Part shown: positions 38,782 to 48,600 of the stretch, piece after piece | Numbering within the stretch: position 1 is the first letter of the stretch | Layout of the letters: each line of letters opens with the position of its first letter | Source of the DNA: Luscinia megarhynchos | Lineage: Eukaryota > Chordata > Aves > Passeriformes > Turdidae | Direction of reading: 5' to 3' | Length of the DNA stretch: 64,000 bases | NCBI GenBank assembly: GCA_034336665.1 | Contig: JAPFBE010000002.1 | Coordinates: 16,036,906-16,100,905, forward strand | Position numbers and translations under genes: made by a program | Notes under the pieces: model-generated | The model's database searches: none | Seen by the model: only the letters and a program-made list of their open reading frames with translations | What the model was told of the DNA's origin: nothing

Positions 38782-41391
38782 CTGCAAAAACAAGAAATGG
38801 ACATTTAGCGTTGTGATAATGAAGATGCATTTCCACTGTGAAAAACTTAGCTTTTGCCTAAATAAACCTCAGTCCAGATTTCTGCCATGGGATCCTAATA
38901 AACTGCTGTTTGCTATACCTATCTCAGAATTAGGTAACTTAAGATACTTGAAATGTTGTATTCATAATTTCAATGCAAACAAATTAAAATATCCACTCAA
39001 ATACAGATGCCCTAGACTTCCTTAAGTAGCTAGTCAGGAGGTCTCCAGTGGCTTTTTTGTTTCATCTGTGTTGTTTCTTTTAGGCAAACCTGACCCTACT
39101 TGCAATGAATGAGTGCATTTTTCAAGTAAGAAAGTAAACCCCACTTTCAAAAAATTATTTAAGACTTCCAGAGCCTAGGTCTCATTCAATATCATCAGGC
39201 TGCCTGCTCCCATAAGTCCTGTTCTGTTTGTGAAAGTAGCACTAAAGAGTCTTCTTTAATACAGGCAAACTTCTGTATTCCGTACTTTTCCATGGGAATA
39301 TGGCTGAGCACTGAATGCAAGCGGAGGACCGACAGTGGGCTGAGCTCAGCACCCACGTCCTCTCAAGCTAAAAACCCAGAGCATGAAGAAAAGCCCCCAA
39401 AATATCCCCTCTGATTCCTCCATGTGTCTCAAGCTAAACCACCAGCTAAGCCCAGGATGACCCGAAGGCAGGTGAACTGTGCTCTCTATTGCTGCTCCGG
39501 GGAACTATAGCAGGGTGAGAAGAAACTCACCGCTTCATCTTCTTGCTGTCAACAAGCTGTCGGTTCATGCATTTGGGTCCAGTGCAACTGCCGGCTTTGA
39601 TGCGGTGCCGTGAGGTTTTCTCCACTGTGGACTGAGCCCTGTTAAAAGGGAAAAGGTGCTGCTGTTAAAAAAAAAAAAAAGCCAAGCCTGCAGTCCACAA
39701 GGTGAGGCATCTCATCAACCACTCCTCAAGGAATGTAATAAGCAATCTTTCTGGGCCAAGCCATGGTATGTATCACAGCAGTGGGAGCGCTCAGGTAGGA
39801 GGCAAGGCTTTGGGGAGAGTATTCGCTCAGCAAGTGCCAAAATGAGTAAGTGCACCACAATCCATCCCTTTCACATGCATTGCCTTTTAAAGAGTAGCAA
39901 CAAGAGACGCACCAGAGATCTTTGCCTGCCTGGCAGAAGTTCAAACATTTCTTGTCCTTCTGGTTGGCACATCGGCATCTGCTGCTTGGTTCAGCCAGCA
40001 TCTCCGGCACCATGTCCTTCAGTGATCTTCTGGGTCGAGAAGGGCCTCCGAGACCGTATGGAACAGTCTTCCTACGATCAAAGGAACAACATGAAAGTCA
40101 TTCAAATAATTCTGTGGCTTCAAAACACTGTGGGGTATTTTGAACAATCTTATCAATGGCATTGATTGCACGAGTAAAGGTTGTGGGATTGGGAATGCCT
40201 CGTTAGTCACAGTTTCCATGTAAATGCTTCTGATGATACTGCAACACATTCATTAGCATGGCTACTGACAAGGATAATGACCTTTTAATTGTGATTTCAC
40301 AAGGTTGTTGCGTCTCCCTGTGCAATAGAAAGCAATAAAAACCTCATCTCTTTGAACTTTGGCTACTGCCAATACTGAAAGAGGCAGTAAAAGTGAAGAA
40401 CAGATCCTGTCTCAGAGGAAACTCAGCAGCAGAAGAAATCACTAGAGTCAGTGCTTGCAGCCTCAGGGTGAGCCTGTAGCTCAGTACTTTTTGGTGAGGA
40501 GAGTGTAGAAATGGATACTGTGCATAATCCTATTAACACGTGGGACACATTAATTTGCAGCACAGAGAAGTAAAAGGCAGCTAAAGCCAGCTGGTGTCAA
40601 AGTATTCTTTCTAACCTCCTAACTTGTCAGAAAGAAAACCACTCAAATTCAGGCTGGCAAAATCATGCCTTTGGCATTTTGTCTGCTTCTGATTCATAGC
40701 AAAAAGTATCCTGCAGCCTTTGCTGAGCAGCACCCAAAGGAAATACTGCTGCCCAGATTTTAGGAAGGCAGGTGTGTTAGGGCTATTAGGACCTATCTCC
40801 CCGATCTAGGTGGCCAAATCCTGCTTGCTTTCTTCTGGTAAACAGTCTCGTTGCTAAATGTGTCAGAAAAGTAGGAGCAGGAAGGTGAAGCAGCAGGAGA
40901 AACTGTGCAAACAACTGTTCCTTTCTCCCTTTCCCATCTCTGCAGGACGGTTCTTAATTTTCGCCTTCACACCTCCCTCCCCTTTCTCCCTAACCAAAGC
41001 GGACCCCAGCACTGGGGAACTGCCGAAACCCCTCCGCGGCACTCACTCGGGGGTGTTGATCCAGATGATGTCGAGGTGGCAGAAGTAGACGCACTCCTCG
41101 TCCATCAGCGAGGAGCAGGAGCAGCGCCGGGCGCGGCGGTGCGCGGCGGCGGGGGGCGGCGCGGCGTCCACCTCGGCTCCGGGGGCTGCGGGAGGGAGCG
41201 GCACAGCTCAGACCCAGGGCAAGGCAAGGCAAGGCAAGGCACCCGCGCATCCCTCCCGCTGCATCCCTCGGGCAGCCCTCCCGGAGCCCGGCTCCCCGGG
41301 CGGCAGCGGACCGGCACCGGCACCTACCTGCCGGCAGCAGCCCCGGGCACAGCACGAAGAGCAGCGAGACGATCATGTGGCAATAATCCAT
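38643..41391 (-). CDS. EDN1: Endothelin-1 preproprotein (five coding exons, joined)
   Basis: Precursor of endothelin-1, a secreted 21-residue vasoconstrictor and developmental signal acting on the G-protein-coupled receptors EDNRA and EDNRB. The coding sequence joins, on the minus strand, 41391-41328, 41185-41047, 40071-39913, 39638-39531 and 38781-38643. Every junction has GT/AG ends and the phases agree, giving 202 residues (human 212). Residues 1 to about 20 form a hydrophobic signal peptide ([14 protein letters not shown]...). RARR (39-42) is a furin site just before the mature peptide, Cys43-Trp63, which has cysteines at 43, 45, 53 and 57 and the invariant tail HLDIIW. Trp63-Ile64 is the expected endothelin-converting-enzyme bond. 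RPRR (80-83) ends big endothelin. A second endothelin-like module has cysteines at 100, 102, 110 and 114. The ATG has a good context (GCTATGG). Oddities are Glu at position 9 of the mature peptide and an extended C-terminus. EDN2 and EDN3 are excluded by the MDYxxMIxSLLFV signal and the SSLMD loop. Confidence 0.97.
39531..39638 (-). CDS. EDN1: EDN1 coding exon 4 (propeptide)
   Basis: 108 nt, from acceptor TTTTAACAG (AG at 39640-39639) to donor AAGCG/GTGAGT. It encodes residues 122-156, beginning [16 protein letters not shown], with two cysteines (SCTGPKC) and a basic stretch (DSKKMKR). This part of the precursor is poorly conserved outside sauropsids, so the assignment rests on splice phase and position between two certain exons. 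Intron 3 (39639-39912) contains a run of 14 A on the plus strand. Confidence 0.93.
39913..40071 (-). CDS. EDN1: EDN1 coding exon 3 (big-endothelin tail, endothelin-like module)
   Basis: 159 nt, from acceptor ATCGTAG (AG at 40073-40072) to donor CTCTG/GTGCGT. It completes Glu68, then encodes VPYGLGGP, the second dibasic furin site RPRR (80-83), a linker and the endothelin-like peptide [15 protein letters not shown] followed by QAGKDLW. The endothelin-like module is a hallmark of endothelin precursors. Its cysteine spacing copies the hormone, but no receptor activity is known for it. Intron 2 upstream is 975 bp (40072-41046). Confidence 0.96.
41047..41185 (-). CDS. EDN1: EDN1 coding exon 2 (mature endothelin-1)
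   Basis: 139 nt, from acceptor CCCGCAG (AG at 41187-41186) to donor GA/GTGAGT. It encodes an Ala/Pro-rich pro-segment (residues 22-38), the furin motif RARR, the whole 21-residue hormone and the start of the big-endothelin tail (INTPE). The four cysteines fall in the CxC...C...C pattern that forms the two disulfides 43-57 and 45-53. The exon is very GC-rich and lies inside the CpG island. Confidence 0.97.
41221..41240. repeat. Short tandem repeat (AAGGC)4 in EDN1 intron 1
   Basis: Four perfect copies of the 5-mer AAGGC inside the 142-bp first intron of EDN1. It is likely to vary in length between individuals. Confidence 0.9.
41328..41391 (-). CDS. EDN1: EDN1 coding exon 1 (signal peptide)
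   Basis: This is the coding part of exon 1, 64 nt: residues 1-21 plus the first base of codon 22. It encodes the start Met and a hydrophobic core ([10 protein letters not shown]) followed by PGLLPA, a typical cleavable signal peptide that sends the precursor to the secretory pathway. The donor reads CAG/GTAGGTG with GT at 41327-41326. The intron that follows is only 142 bp (41186-41327). Confidence 0.96.
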
Positions 41392-41548
41392 AGCAGGCGG
41401 CGCGGGACGGATGGAAGAAGTGAGGGGCAGCGGGGTAAAAATCAATAAAAGGCGAGGGAAAAGCGGGGAAAGTGTCTCCCGGCGTGCGCACGGAGCGCCG
41501 CGGCGGGTGCCCTGCGTGGCGCGGCTCGGTGCGCCCCGGCGCGTCTGG
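41392..41548 (-). other. EDN1: EDN1 5' UTR (inferred)
   Basis: This is GC-rich leader sequence between the inferred transcription start and the ATG. The start is placed about 30 bp downstream of the TATA box, near 41548, and is an inference. I see no upstream in-frame ATG. A short T-rich patch (41441-41460 on the minus strand) interrupts the GC-rich sequence. Confidence 0.7.
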
Positions 41549-41571
41549 CTGGCGCGGCGGTCCCCGGCGCC

Positions 41572-41579
41572 CTTTTATA
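41572..41579 (-). promoter_or_regulatory. EDN1: EDN1 TATA box (TATAAAAG)
   Basis: TATAAAAG on the minus strand, 181 bp upstream of the ATG and preceded by GGGGTTCGC. Human EDN1 is also TATA-driven. This box anchors the inferred start near 41548. Confidence 0.88.
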
Positions 41580-41646
41580 GCGAACCCCCATGGAGCGGGT
41601 AAACAGCCCCGGCGCTATTTTATCCCGAGACAATGTTATTCTCCTA

Positions 41647-41654
41647 TTAGTCAC
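41647..41654 (-). promoter_or_regulatory. EDN1: AP-1 site in EDN1 promoter (GTGACTAA)
   Basis: GTGACTAA on the minus strand, about 106 bp upstream of the inferred start. Mammalian EDN1 has a functional AP-1 (Fos/Jun) site near -108. Sequence and spacing agree. Confidence 0.8.
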
Positions 41655-41663
41655 CGCGCGGCA

Positions 41664-41669
41664 ACGTGC
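41664..41669 (+). promoter_or_regulatory. EDN1: Hypoxia-response (HIF-1) site in EDN1 promoter
   Basis: ACGTGC reads on the plus strand, so it is inverted relative to the gene, about 120 bp upstream of the inferred start. Mammalian EDN1 has an inverted HIF-1 site near -118 between the AP-1 and GATA sites, the same order as here. Confidence 0.75.
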
Positions 41670-41675
41670 GGGCCG

Positions 41676-41682
41676 AGATAAG
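41676..41682 (+). promoter_or_regulatory. EDN1: GATA site in EDN1 promoter (AGATAAG)
   Basis: AGATAAG on the plus strand (CTTATCT in the gene's direction), about 134 bp upstream of the inferred start. The GATA-2 site that drives endothelial expression of mammalian EDN1 is near -136. Confidence 0.78.
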
Positions 41683-41853
41683 GCCGGGGCTGGAAAGGAA
41701 ATCGCCTGCAAACTTCAGAGCGGGGGGCGGCGGCGGCGGGAGGGGGGGCCGGGGGCGCCCGGGGGCGGGGAGGGGCGCGCCGCCGGCCGCCAGGGGGCGC
41801 CCTGCCCGCGCCGCACCTGAGGGCGGCCCCGCGCTCTGGGATTCGGGAATGCG

Positions 41854-41877
41854 GGGATTCAGGGATTCAGGGATTCA
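41854..41877. repeat. Octamer tandem repeat (GGGATTCA)3 upstream of EDN1
   Basis: Three perfect copies of GGGATTCA, preceded by degenerate units (GGGATTCGGGAATGCG), at the upstream edge of the CpG island. Confidence 0.9.
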
Positions 41878-42339
41878 AGGTTCCCCGCTCCAAGGCTTCG
41901 CGGCTCTAGGATCCACCTGCTGCTCATGCTGCTGCCTGGGGAGAGCCCAGCAGTGGGACACGGGGGTCCTTTACGCGGGATGATGGATGCCTGACCGCGT
42001 TGGGGCCTGCCCTGCTCCCCTCAGACCCTGCCAGGTGGGCTCGGGGGTCTCAACAGGTTTGGGTTTGGTGGAGCATTGGGGTGTAATCTCCCTTTTCTGC
42101 CATGCACACAGTATGCCTTTAGGTGTGAGCAGGTGTGTAAAGCCAGGTAGGGGAGGGAAGGAGGGAAGATCTGTGCCTACCCTTCCCCTTTGGCTCTCAC
42201 CGCTAATTCTGGCAAGGTCTTTTTTCTGGCATGTTTGTGTTTTGTGTCGAGGAGCAGAGTCAGTGTGGAAGCCGGACACTGGAGGAGTGGCTGCAGCGGT
42301 GCCTATATCACAGATATAAACATGCACGGAATCCACGGA

Positions 42340-42680
42340 GCTCCCAACTGAGGGGGCCAGCCCCTGACTGTAAACTTAAGTGAACTCAAAATGTCTGTGA
42401 TCCGCTCTGGAGCCGTCGTTCTGCAAAGCGTGCCAGTTTCACCTATGATAAATAGATAAGACTCTCTTGGTATTTGTGGTATTTCCGTGCACTGTGCTGT
42501 AATAATAGAAATGACCTTGGATATCACAAAGAGCGGGACTGTTAAGTGCGAGCTGCATTGTGGTCTGGCAGGTGAATGGCCAGTTTTTTAAAGTATCAAA
42601 TTATACTGTGCTGCTGTATCATAGCGGACAGACTGTCTGCAGCCGTGCTGAGTCAGAATAAAAAGGTCCATTTAGCTGGT
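42340..42680. promoter_or_regulatory. Putative EDN1 upstream enhancer (GATA pair plus MARE/AP-1)
   Basis: Non-coding block 0.8-1.1 kb upstream of the inferred start. It contains TGATAA at 42446-42451 and AGATAAG at 42454-42460, and TGCTGAGTCAG at 42646-42656, a near-complete Maf recognition element containing an AP-1 core. It keeps scattered CpGs outside the island. The enhancer role is inferred from site clustering and position. Confidence 0.35.
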
Positions 42681-43232
42681 ATCCTCTCTGCCACAATGGC
42701 TGTGAGCAGATGGTATGAGAAGGAGTACAAGAAAGGAATGCAAGTGGAGACTAATCCTTTCCTCGGTGTAACCTCCCTGCCTCTAACAGGATGAAGTGTA
42801 GGGGCTTTCCAAGCAATAATGAACATTTAGACCATTATGCTGAATAAACACCAGTGGCCCCATCCTGAGATGGTCATATCTATTTATCAAAGGTATTCTA
42901 AAAACTGCCTTGTAAAGCATCCATGGGTGAAGAAAGCTGGGTTATATAATTTTTTTTTCACACCTTTCCAACGTGGGAGTCTATTTTCCAGAGCAGGAAT
43001 TATATCGTCTATATCATTGTGTATTAAGTCTCCTTGTGCATGTAGGGCAGGACTTACCGGAATGCCAATGTATCCGTACATGTGTGTGTGAATTGCTGCC
43101 GTCGTGATAAGAATCTGCCAGCAGAGGTCACACAGCTACATACAAAAAGAAATCGCAGCCCTCTGAAGTAATGAACTTTATCAGCGTCCTAGAGTTAGGA
43201 AAGAAACTAGGTGACTTTTTTTTCCCTTCTCG

Positions 43233-43285
<53 letters not shown>

Positions 43286-44640
43286 CAGTTGTGGGTTGAA
43301 AGATAGCAATCCTTCTGTATTGAGTACAAATATGCATAGCCTTTCCAGGCCTGTCAGTTAAAGACTATCTTTCATGCCAGTGCTTATTTAGATTTTTTTC
43401 CTGAGATTCCATTTTCTAAGATGTGCACTTGGAGCCAAAATGACTCACGTTGGTGTAAGATATTTTCAGCTTGGTCAAAATTCCTTGCTAGAAAGTATTT
43501 TGTTAGCTGACAAAAACACCATGCATGTTTCCTCTGAGTAACAAGGCACAAACATACCACAGGCACTTCTGAAGGCGGTGTTCTTTTCTACTTTCTTTTT
43601 TTAACAAAAACATCTTCAGCAATTTTTCGTAAGAATTCATAAATATTATTGTTGTCAGAGATCCGTTTCCTCTGATTCAGCGATTTTTGATAGCTCCACT
43701 TTCAGATCTTGAGACTAACCAGAATCGAGCTATTCTTGTTCCTTGAGTAATGCAAAAACAAACTTATGTTCAGTTTGTAACCAGTGGCCTTGGTGGGTCA
43801 TTTCAGGCTGCTGGGATTGCCAGACCAGGAGGTGGGTTTCCCCAGGAAAGTGTAATCCTGACCTTTGCTTGGACACTGGGAGGTACTGGAATCATCTTTG
43901 TGCCACGCAGAAATACTCTTTGGGAATCAAAGAAGGAAAATTTGCTCACTTTAAAGCTCTTTAAAGGAGGAGTCTAACAATAAGGGTCACGATAGAGGCC
44001 TTATAAAATCTGCTGGAGAGGACTAAACTTTGGCTAGCAGTCAGTGTTTGCAGGATGGAAATACAAAGTCAAGTGCTCCACGAGTAGTCCTGGTGCATGC
44101 CAAGCTCACCCCAAGACCTGGGAAGTTTGCAGCATATTTGCACTGCTGCCCATGTGGACAAGGGTGGAAGCAGGAGCTGAAACTGGCTGCTCCTGCAGCA
44201 GGCTTTGTCCCTTTCTAGCTGGAGCACCTTGGGCAGCTGCCTCTGAGACATTGTGTTACAGGGCAAAATCTCAGCTGGCCAGCCAGGCTGTAGTTCTAAC
44301 GTTCCAGCTGGAAAAGGCCGTGGCACCGACTTTTCTAAAGGACATTTTGTTTAGTGTCAGAAATGTGAAATGCCTGCTTATCAGCAAAACAATAAAAGGA
44401 GATTGTAGAACTGTGCCTTTCTGTCTAGGGAACAAGGGGAGCAACATGCTGTTTTCTGCAGATTTGAAACACTATTCTCAGTTAAGTGAGGGTTGTATAA
44501 CTTGTCCTTTTACTTCCCTCACTGCCTCTCTTGCACCTTACTTTCCTCTTAGAGGAAATCCCATCTGCCCATGCCCCTTTTTATATATGGTGCAAATTTT
44601 TTACATAACATGCAAGTCAAAGAGCTAACTATGCCATCCA
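42681..44640. other. EDN1 upstream flank, no gene recognised
   Basis: Contains the 48-nt poly(A) and an AT-rich stretch at 43600-43740 with a few CpGs. The 194-codon plus-strand frame at 44044-44628 has no recognisable domain and no splice or promoter support. Confidence 0.6.
43237..43284. repeat. Poly(A) homopolymer, 48 nt
   Basis: An uninterrupted run of 48 A. I looked for a target-site duplication of the downstream GCAGTTGTGG upstream of it and found none, so it is not shown to be the tail of a processed insertion. Confidence 0.95.
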
Positions 44641-45008
44641 GAGGCTTGCGGGGTGGGTTCATGCAAACCTCATGAAGTTCAGAAGGGCCAAGCTCAAGGT
44701 CCTGCATGGGAATCTAGGCAATCCCAAGCCCAAAGTACAAGCTGAGTGATTAATGGATTGAGAGAAGCACTGAGGAGAAGGATTTTGGGGTATTTTTCAT
44801 TCAGAGGGTAGTTGGCACTGGAACAGGCTCCCAGGACAGTGGTCACAGCACCAAGCCTGACAGAGTTCAAAAAGTGTTTGGACAATGCTCTCAGGCACAC
44901 AGTGTGACTCTTGGAGTGTCCTGTGCAGGGCCAGGAGTTGGACTCAATCATCCTGATGGGTCTCTTCCCATATTCTCAGCATATTCTGTGATTCTGTGAT
45001 TCTGTGAC
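44641..45008 (+). mobile_element. CR1 LINE 3' fragment with (ATTCTGTG)3 tail
   Basis: Truncated CR1 in plus orientation. It has the familiar 3' landmarks: AACCTCATGAAGTTCA near the start, TGTTTGGACAATGCTCTCAG, GTGCAGGGCCAGGAGTTGGA, and the octamer tail ATTCTGTG three times at 44983-45006. CR1 elements are 5'-truncated non-LTR retrotransposons that end in this octamer rather than poly(A). It encodes no intact ORF. Confidence 0.93.
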
Positions 45009-45074
45009 TGGGGGGTTCATAAGAAGCTTCATGTGAATTGGCAACATACACTTCCAGCCCCTAAATTCAACCAT

Positions 45075-45640
45075 ATTCTGAGCTGCATCAAAAGCACTGG
45101 GGGCAGCTGATCAAGGGAGGTGATTCTGCCCCTCTACTCTGCTCTGGTGAGAGCTCACCTGCAGTGCGGCATCCAGCCCTGGATCCCCAGCACAGGGAAG
45201 GACATGGACCTGTTGGAGCAAATACAGAGGAGGCCATGAAAATACTAAGAGGACTGGAGCACCTCTCCTATGAAGACAGGCTGAGAGAGTTCTTCAGCCT
45301 GGAGAGGAGAGGCTTCCAGGGAGACCTTAGAAAAGCCCTTCAATACATTGAGGGAGGCAAGAAAGCTACAGAGGGACTTTTTACAAGGGTATGTAGTGAT
45401 ACAACAAGGGGGAATGGCTGTACACTGAAAGGTGTTTAGAATAGGAAGAAGTTCTTTACTGTGAGGGTGGTAAGGCACTGAAACAAATTTCCCAGGGAAG
45501 CTGTGGATGCCCAGTCTTCGAAAGTGTTCAAGGCCAGATTGGATGAGGCTTTGAGCAATCTGGTCTGGAGGAAGGGGTCTTGGAACTGAATGATCTTAAA
45601 GGTCTCTTCCAACCTAAACCATTCTAGGATTCCATGATAA
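45075..45640 (+). mobile_element. CR1 LINE 3' fragment (second copy, adjacent)
   Basis: CR1 piece in the same orientation, starting about 65 bp after the previous one. Landmarks are GGGAGGTGATTCTGCCCCTCT, GGAAGAAGTTCTTTACTGTG, CAGTCTTCGAAAGTGTTCAA, AAAGGTCTCTTCCAACCTAA and CATTCTAGGATTCCATGAT. It belongs to a different 3'-end subtype from the 44641 copy, so these are two insertions rather than a duplication. Confidence 0.93.
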
Positions 45641-48600
45641 TTTGAGCTCTTGAAATTACCTTATTCTCACCACTCAGCCCCATAATGCATTTAATTCTCC
45701 TTACAGCTGTGAGAGTCCTTAGGCAGAAGTTTTATTTCTTGCAAACCAACTTTCTTCATTTCTCCCCATCTCCAGTTAGTGAGGTTTAGCAGAGGATGTT
45801 ATTGTGCCTGTTTCACAATACACTTGTGGACTTCTTACAGTGCTGTGGAGAGGAATAAGGACAGTCACTGATCCAGCAGCCTCAGCCCTACCTGTTTGGA
45901 ACATGTGACCCAAAAGGATCCTGTCCAAGATCACCAATGATCATTTTCTTTCCAAAATTCATTCCACATACAAAATTGTGAAAGGAAAGTTGCAGCTATA
46001 TGATCATTGATGCAGAAAAACCTCTGTCAGAAAGCTCTTCCAGACCGTGCACATCCTGGCACCATGCATCCAGATACCATTTAAAATACAAAAATCAAAC
46101 TCCTGCTTGGAGCTGAAATAGATAAGAAAACCAACTTTACTGAGCAAAGTTCATAGTTTCTCCCAGGGCTAAAATTGTTATTGCCAGAAAAAAAAGTAAG
46201 AGGGTTTGCAGAGATTCAGGTTTCAGAGGATGAAACCTGTTGTGAAACCTTCCTCCCACTTATACTTTCCACAACAAAGAACTGCAAGCAACAGGAAAAT
46301 ATTTCACTGAAAGTAAAGTCATCTTTAAAATGAGGGAAACATCAGGTGGGAAAAGGGAAAGGCTTAAATAGCCTGGGAATAAAGAATTCATGTAACTTTT
46401 AGGTGAGAGTTAACAGGAACTTCTCCTTTACTTCAGCTGTCCATTTCTGCCATGATATTGTGGGAGAAAGTGTCCACTTCCCACTGAAGTGAGCCACTGG
46501 AGGCACATGGCTGTCCCCTGTCCCAGCAAGTTGTAGCATTCCTGCTGTTTTCATATTTTGCTCTGCATCTGCTCTTGTGCAGGAGCAGCAAACAGAATAC
46601 CAGGAGCAAGGTAAAAGGATATGCTCTGTGGGTGCAATATGGGCAGGTGACCTGAGCCCTCCCAGCCAGGCCTTGTAAAGGTGACAGAGGTGCTTGGTAC
46701 TGCCGAGGGTGTGTCCTGTGAGGTGCCAGGGTGGCTCAGGTGGGTGATCGTTTCTGCTGTGATAGCTCAGGAATCCTGCACACAGAGGCCCCAAAGGAAT
46801 TCAATCCATAGCCGTTTGGTGCTACTAGCAGTCTGTACTGCGGTGCTTAGGTTGGATTTAAATTTTTAATTGATCAAATTCTTATGTCATTGTCAACGTA
46901 AGTTGAAGTTAAAAGGCAAAGACCTTACTTCTGGCCCAGAAAATCTTAGATTGGGAAGTATTCTAAAGAAGGAGCTCTCTGTTTTATGCTGGTCTCTTGC
47001 AGACACATCCACCGTCAGCCATGTCAGACACAAAGTGCTGGGTTGATGCCACAGGACTGTGATATATTCTCATAGCTATACCTGGACTCTTGAGTTTGCT
47101 TTGGGAAAAAAGGAATGTATCTGCCTGGTCTTCAGCTCCATACAATCACTCAAGTTCAAAATACAAGCAGCATGAACTATGTTTTCTAGAAGTGTGAAAA
47201 GATGGTAAACGATTACATGTATCAATAATCAGCCTCTTGAGTTATGCAAGTAAGAATTTGACTGTATAAAGATTAACATCGATAAATACAAGAGATTAGT
47301 GCAAGGACTGCAACAGGAGGCTTTAGCAAAAGAAAGGAAAATATGAAACAGAAAGCATCACTTGTGGAAAACCAGATCTAGTTTTATATACAACCTCTTC
47401 TGTGAATACAGTAGCATATGATGGAACACTTATTTGCAAATAACAGTTAGTGGAAAATGTGCTTTACTGAGTTTGTTTACTTACTTCTTGGCAAGTCTGG
47501 CTTGCAAGGAACTCAAGCCCAATGCTTCAAAATAGAAAATCTTCTGGAGAAAATCACTAAGAGCAGTTGCTTTAACTGATACCTTGCTCCTATCAACAGC
47601 ATTTCAGAGTTTCATGTTCTTTAATAACAGTAACTTTCCCATGACCTTGTCAAAAAACATTTCTTGACATGACATGTCCAAAAATCAGTCCCAGTGTCCA
47701 GAGCTGGGAGCTGAAGCATGGAGGACAGTACTTGTGCCATCAGACAGCAGATATGGTTTCTAAATTAGATTGACATCTTGGTTCACCTGATGTTTGAATT
47801 GCCCTCTGGAGTAGGGAAAAGGGCATAAGGTGCTGACTGTCCTAAATTTAGGCACCATCTTCTTCTTAATGTCTGCAGATAGCTGGGGATGAATCCAAGT
47901 TGAGGACTTGTCCAGGGCCCTCTCAGAAATTGCTGTGGGAGTGGAGAAATGAGCTGAGTTCCTCAAACCCACGTCCTGTATCTTGTCTGCTACATTATCA
48001 GCCTTTCTAGTACATAGAGGTTTGTTTATGAAAATTGATTTTTTTTTCTGTTTTGACTTGTCCCTCATAAAATTGAATTTTATGTTGCTTTGCTCAGAAA
48101 AGATACTTGTGAGGTCTTCCTGCAGTTTGCTCAGAGATGCTTCTTTGAGTTAATTAAGATAATTTACTTTGATGCCTAATTTTTCCACCTGTCATATGGC
48201 CTGCTTCACCTTTGAATGAGTCTCCAAAGACTCGAATCAGTAGATTTCTGAGAGCTGTTTGGCTCTACCCTTTCCTGAGTGCATAAAAGCCTTGCTGAAA
48301 TGAAGGTAATTAGAAAAATGCATTGTTCCAAGAATAGTGTTGAACTTTCTTTACATCACATTCCTTTAGAACATGTAGCCCCTCTGCGACTGCTTTGCCC
48401 CCTCTGTTTTGAGCCTGGGATTCAAAGAGTGGGCTTGCCAATTCCAGTCTTCTGTTTCTGAGAGAAATGACTATGGGCTAGGAAACACCATGGGTTTAGA
48501 TGTGGCCTGAGACATGGGTGTGGGCTTGTTTTTCTCCCATTCCAAGTATTTGCTTTGTTCCCAAACCCCTTAGCACTACACTTCAGTGCCTGGAAGATGG

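Larger units (their letters stand above)
41030..41830. promoter_or_regulatory. EDN1: CpG island over EDN1 promoter, exon 1 and exon 2
   Basis: A GC-rich stretch dense in CpG (runs such as GGCGGCGGCGGG), in sharp contrast to the AT-rich, CpG-poor flanks. It covers the proximal promoter, 5' UTR, exon 1, intron 1 and exon 2. Boundaries are judged by eye. Confidence 0.85.

Noticed and set aside
43050..43284. Processed retrocopy ending in the 48-nt poly(A)
   Set aside because: No target-site duplication and no recognisable gene sequence precede the A tract.
44044..44628. 194-codon open frame on the plus strand, the longest uninterrupted frame in the window
   Set aside because: It shows no domain, signal or splice context I recognise, and its length is within chance expectation for 64 kb read in six frames.
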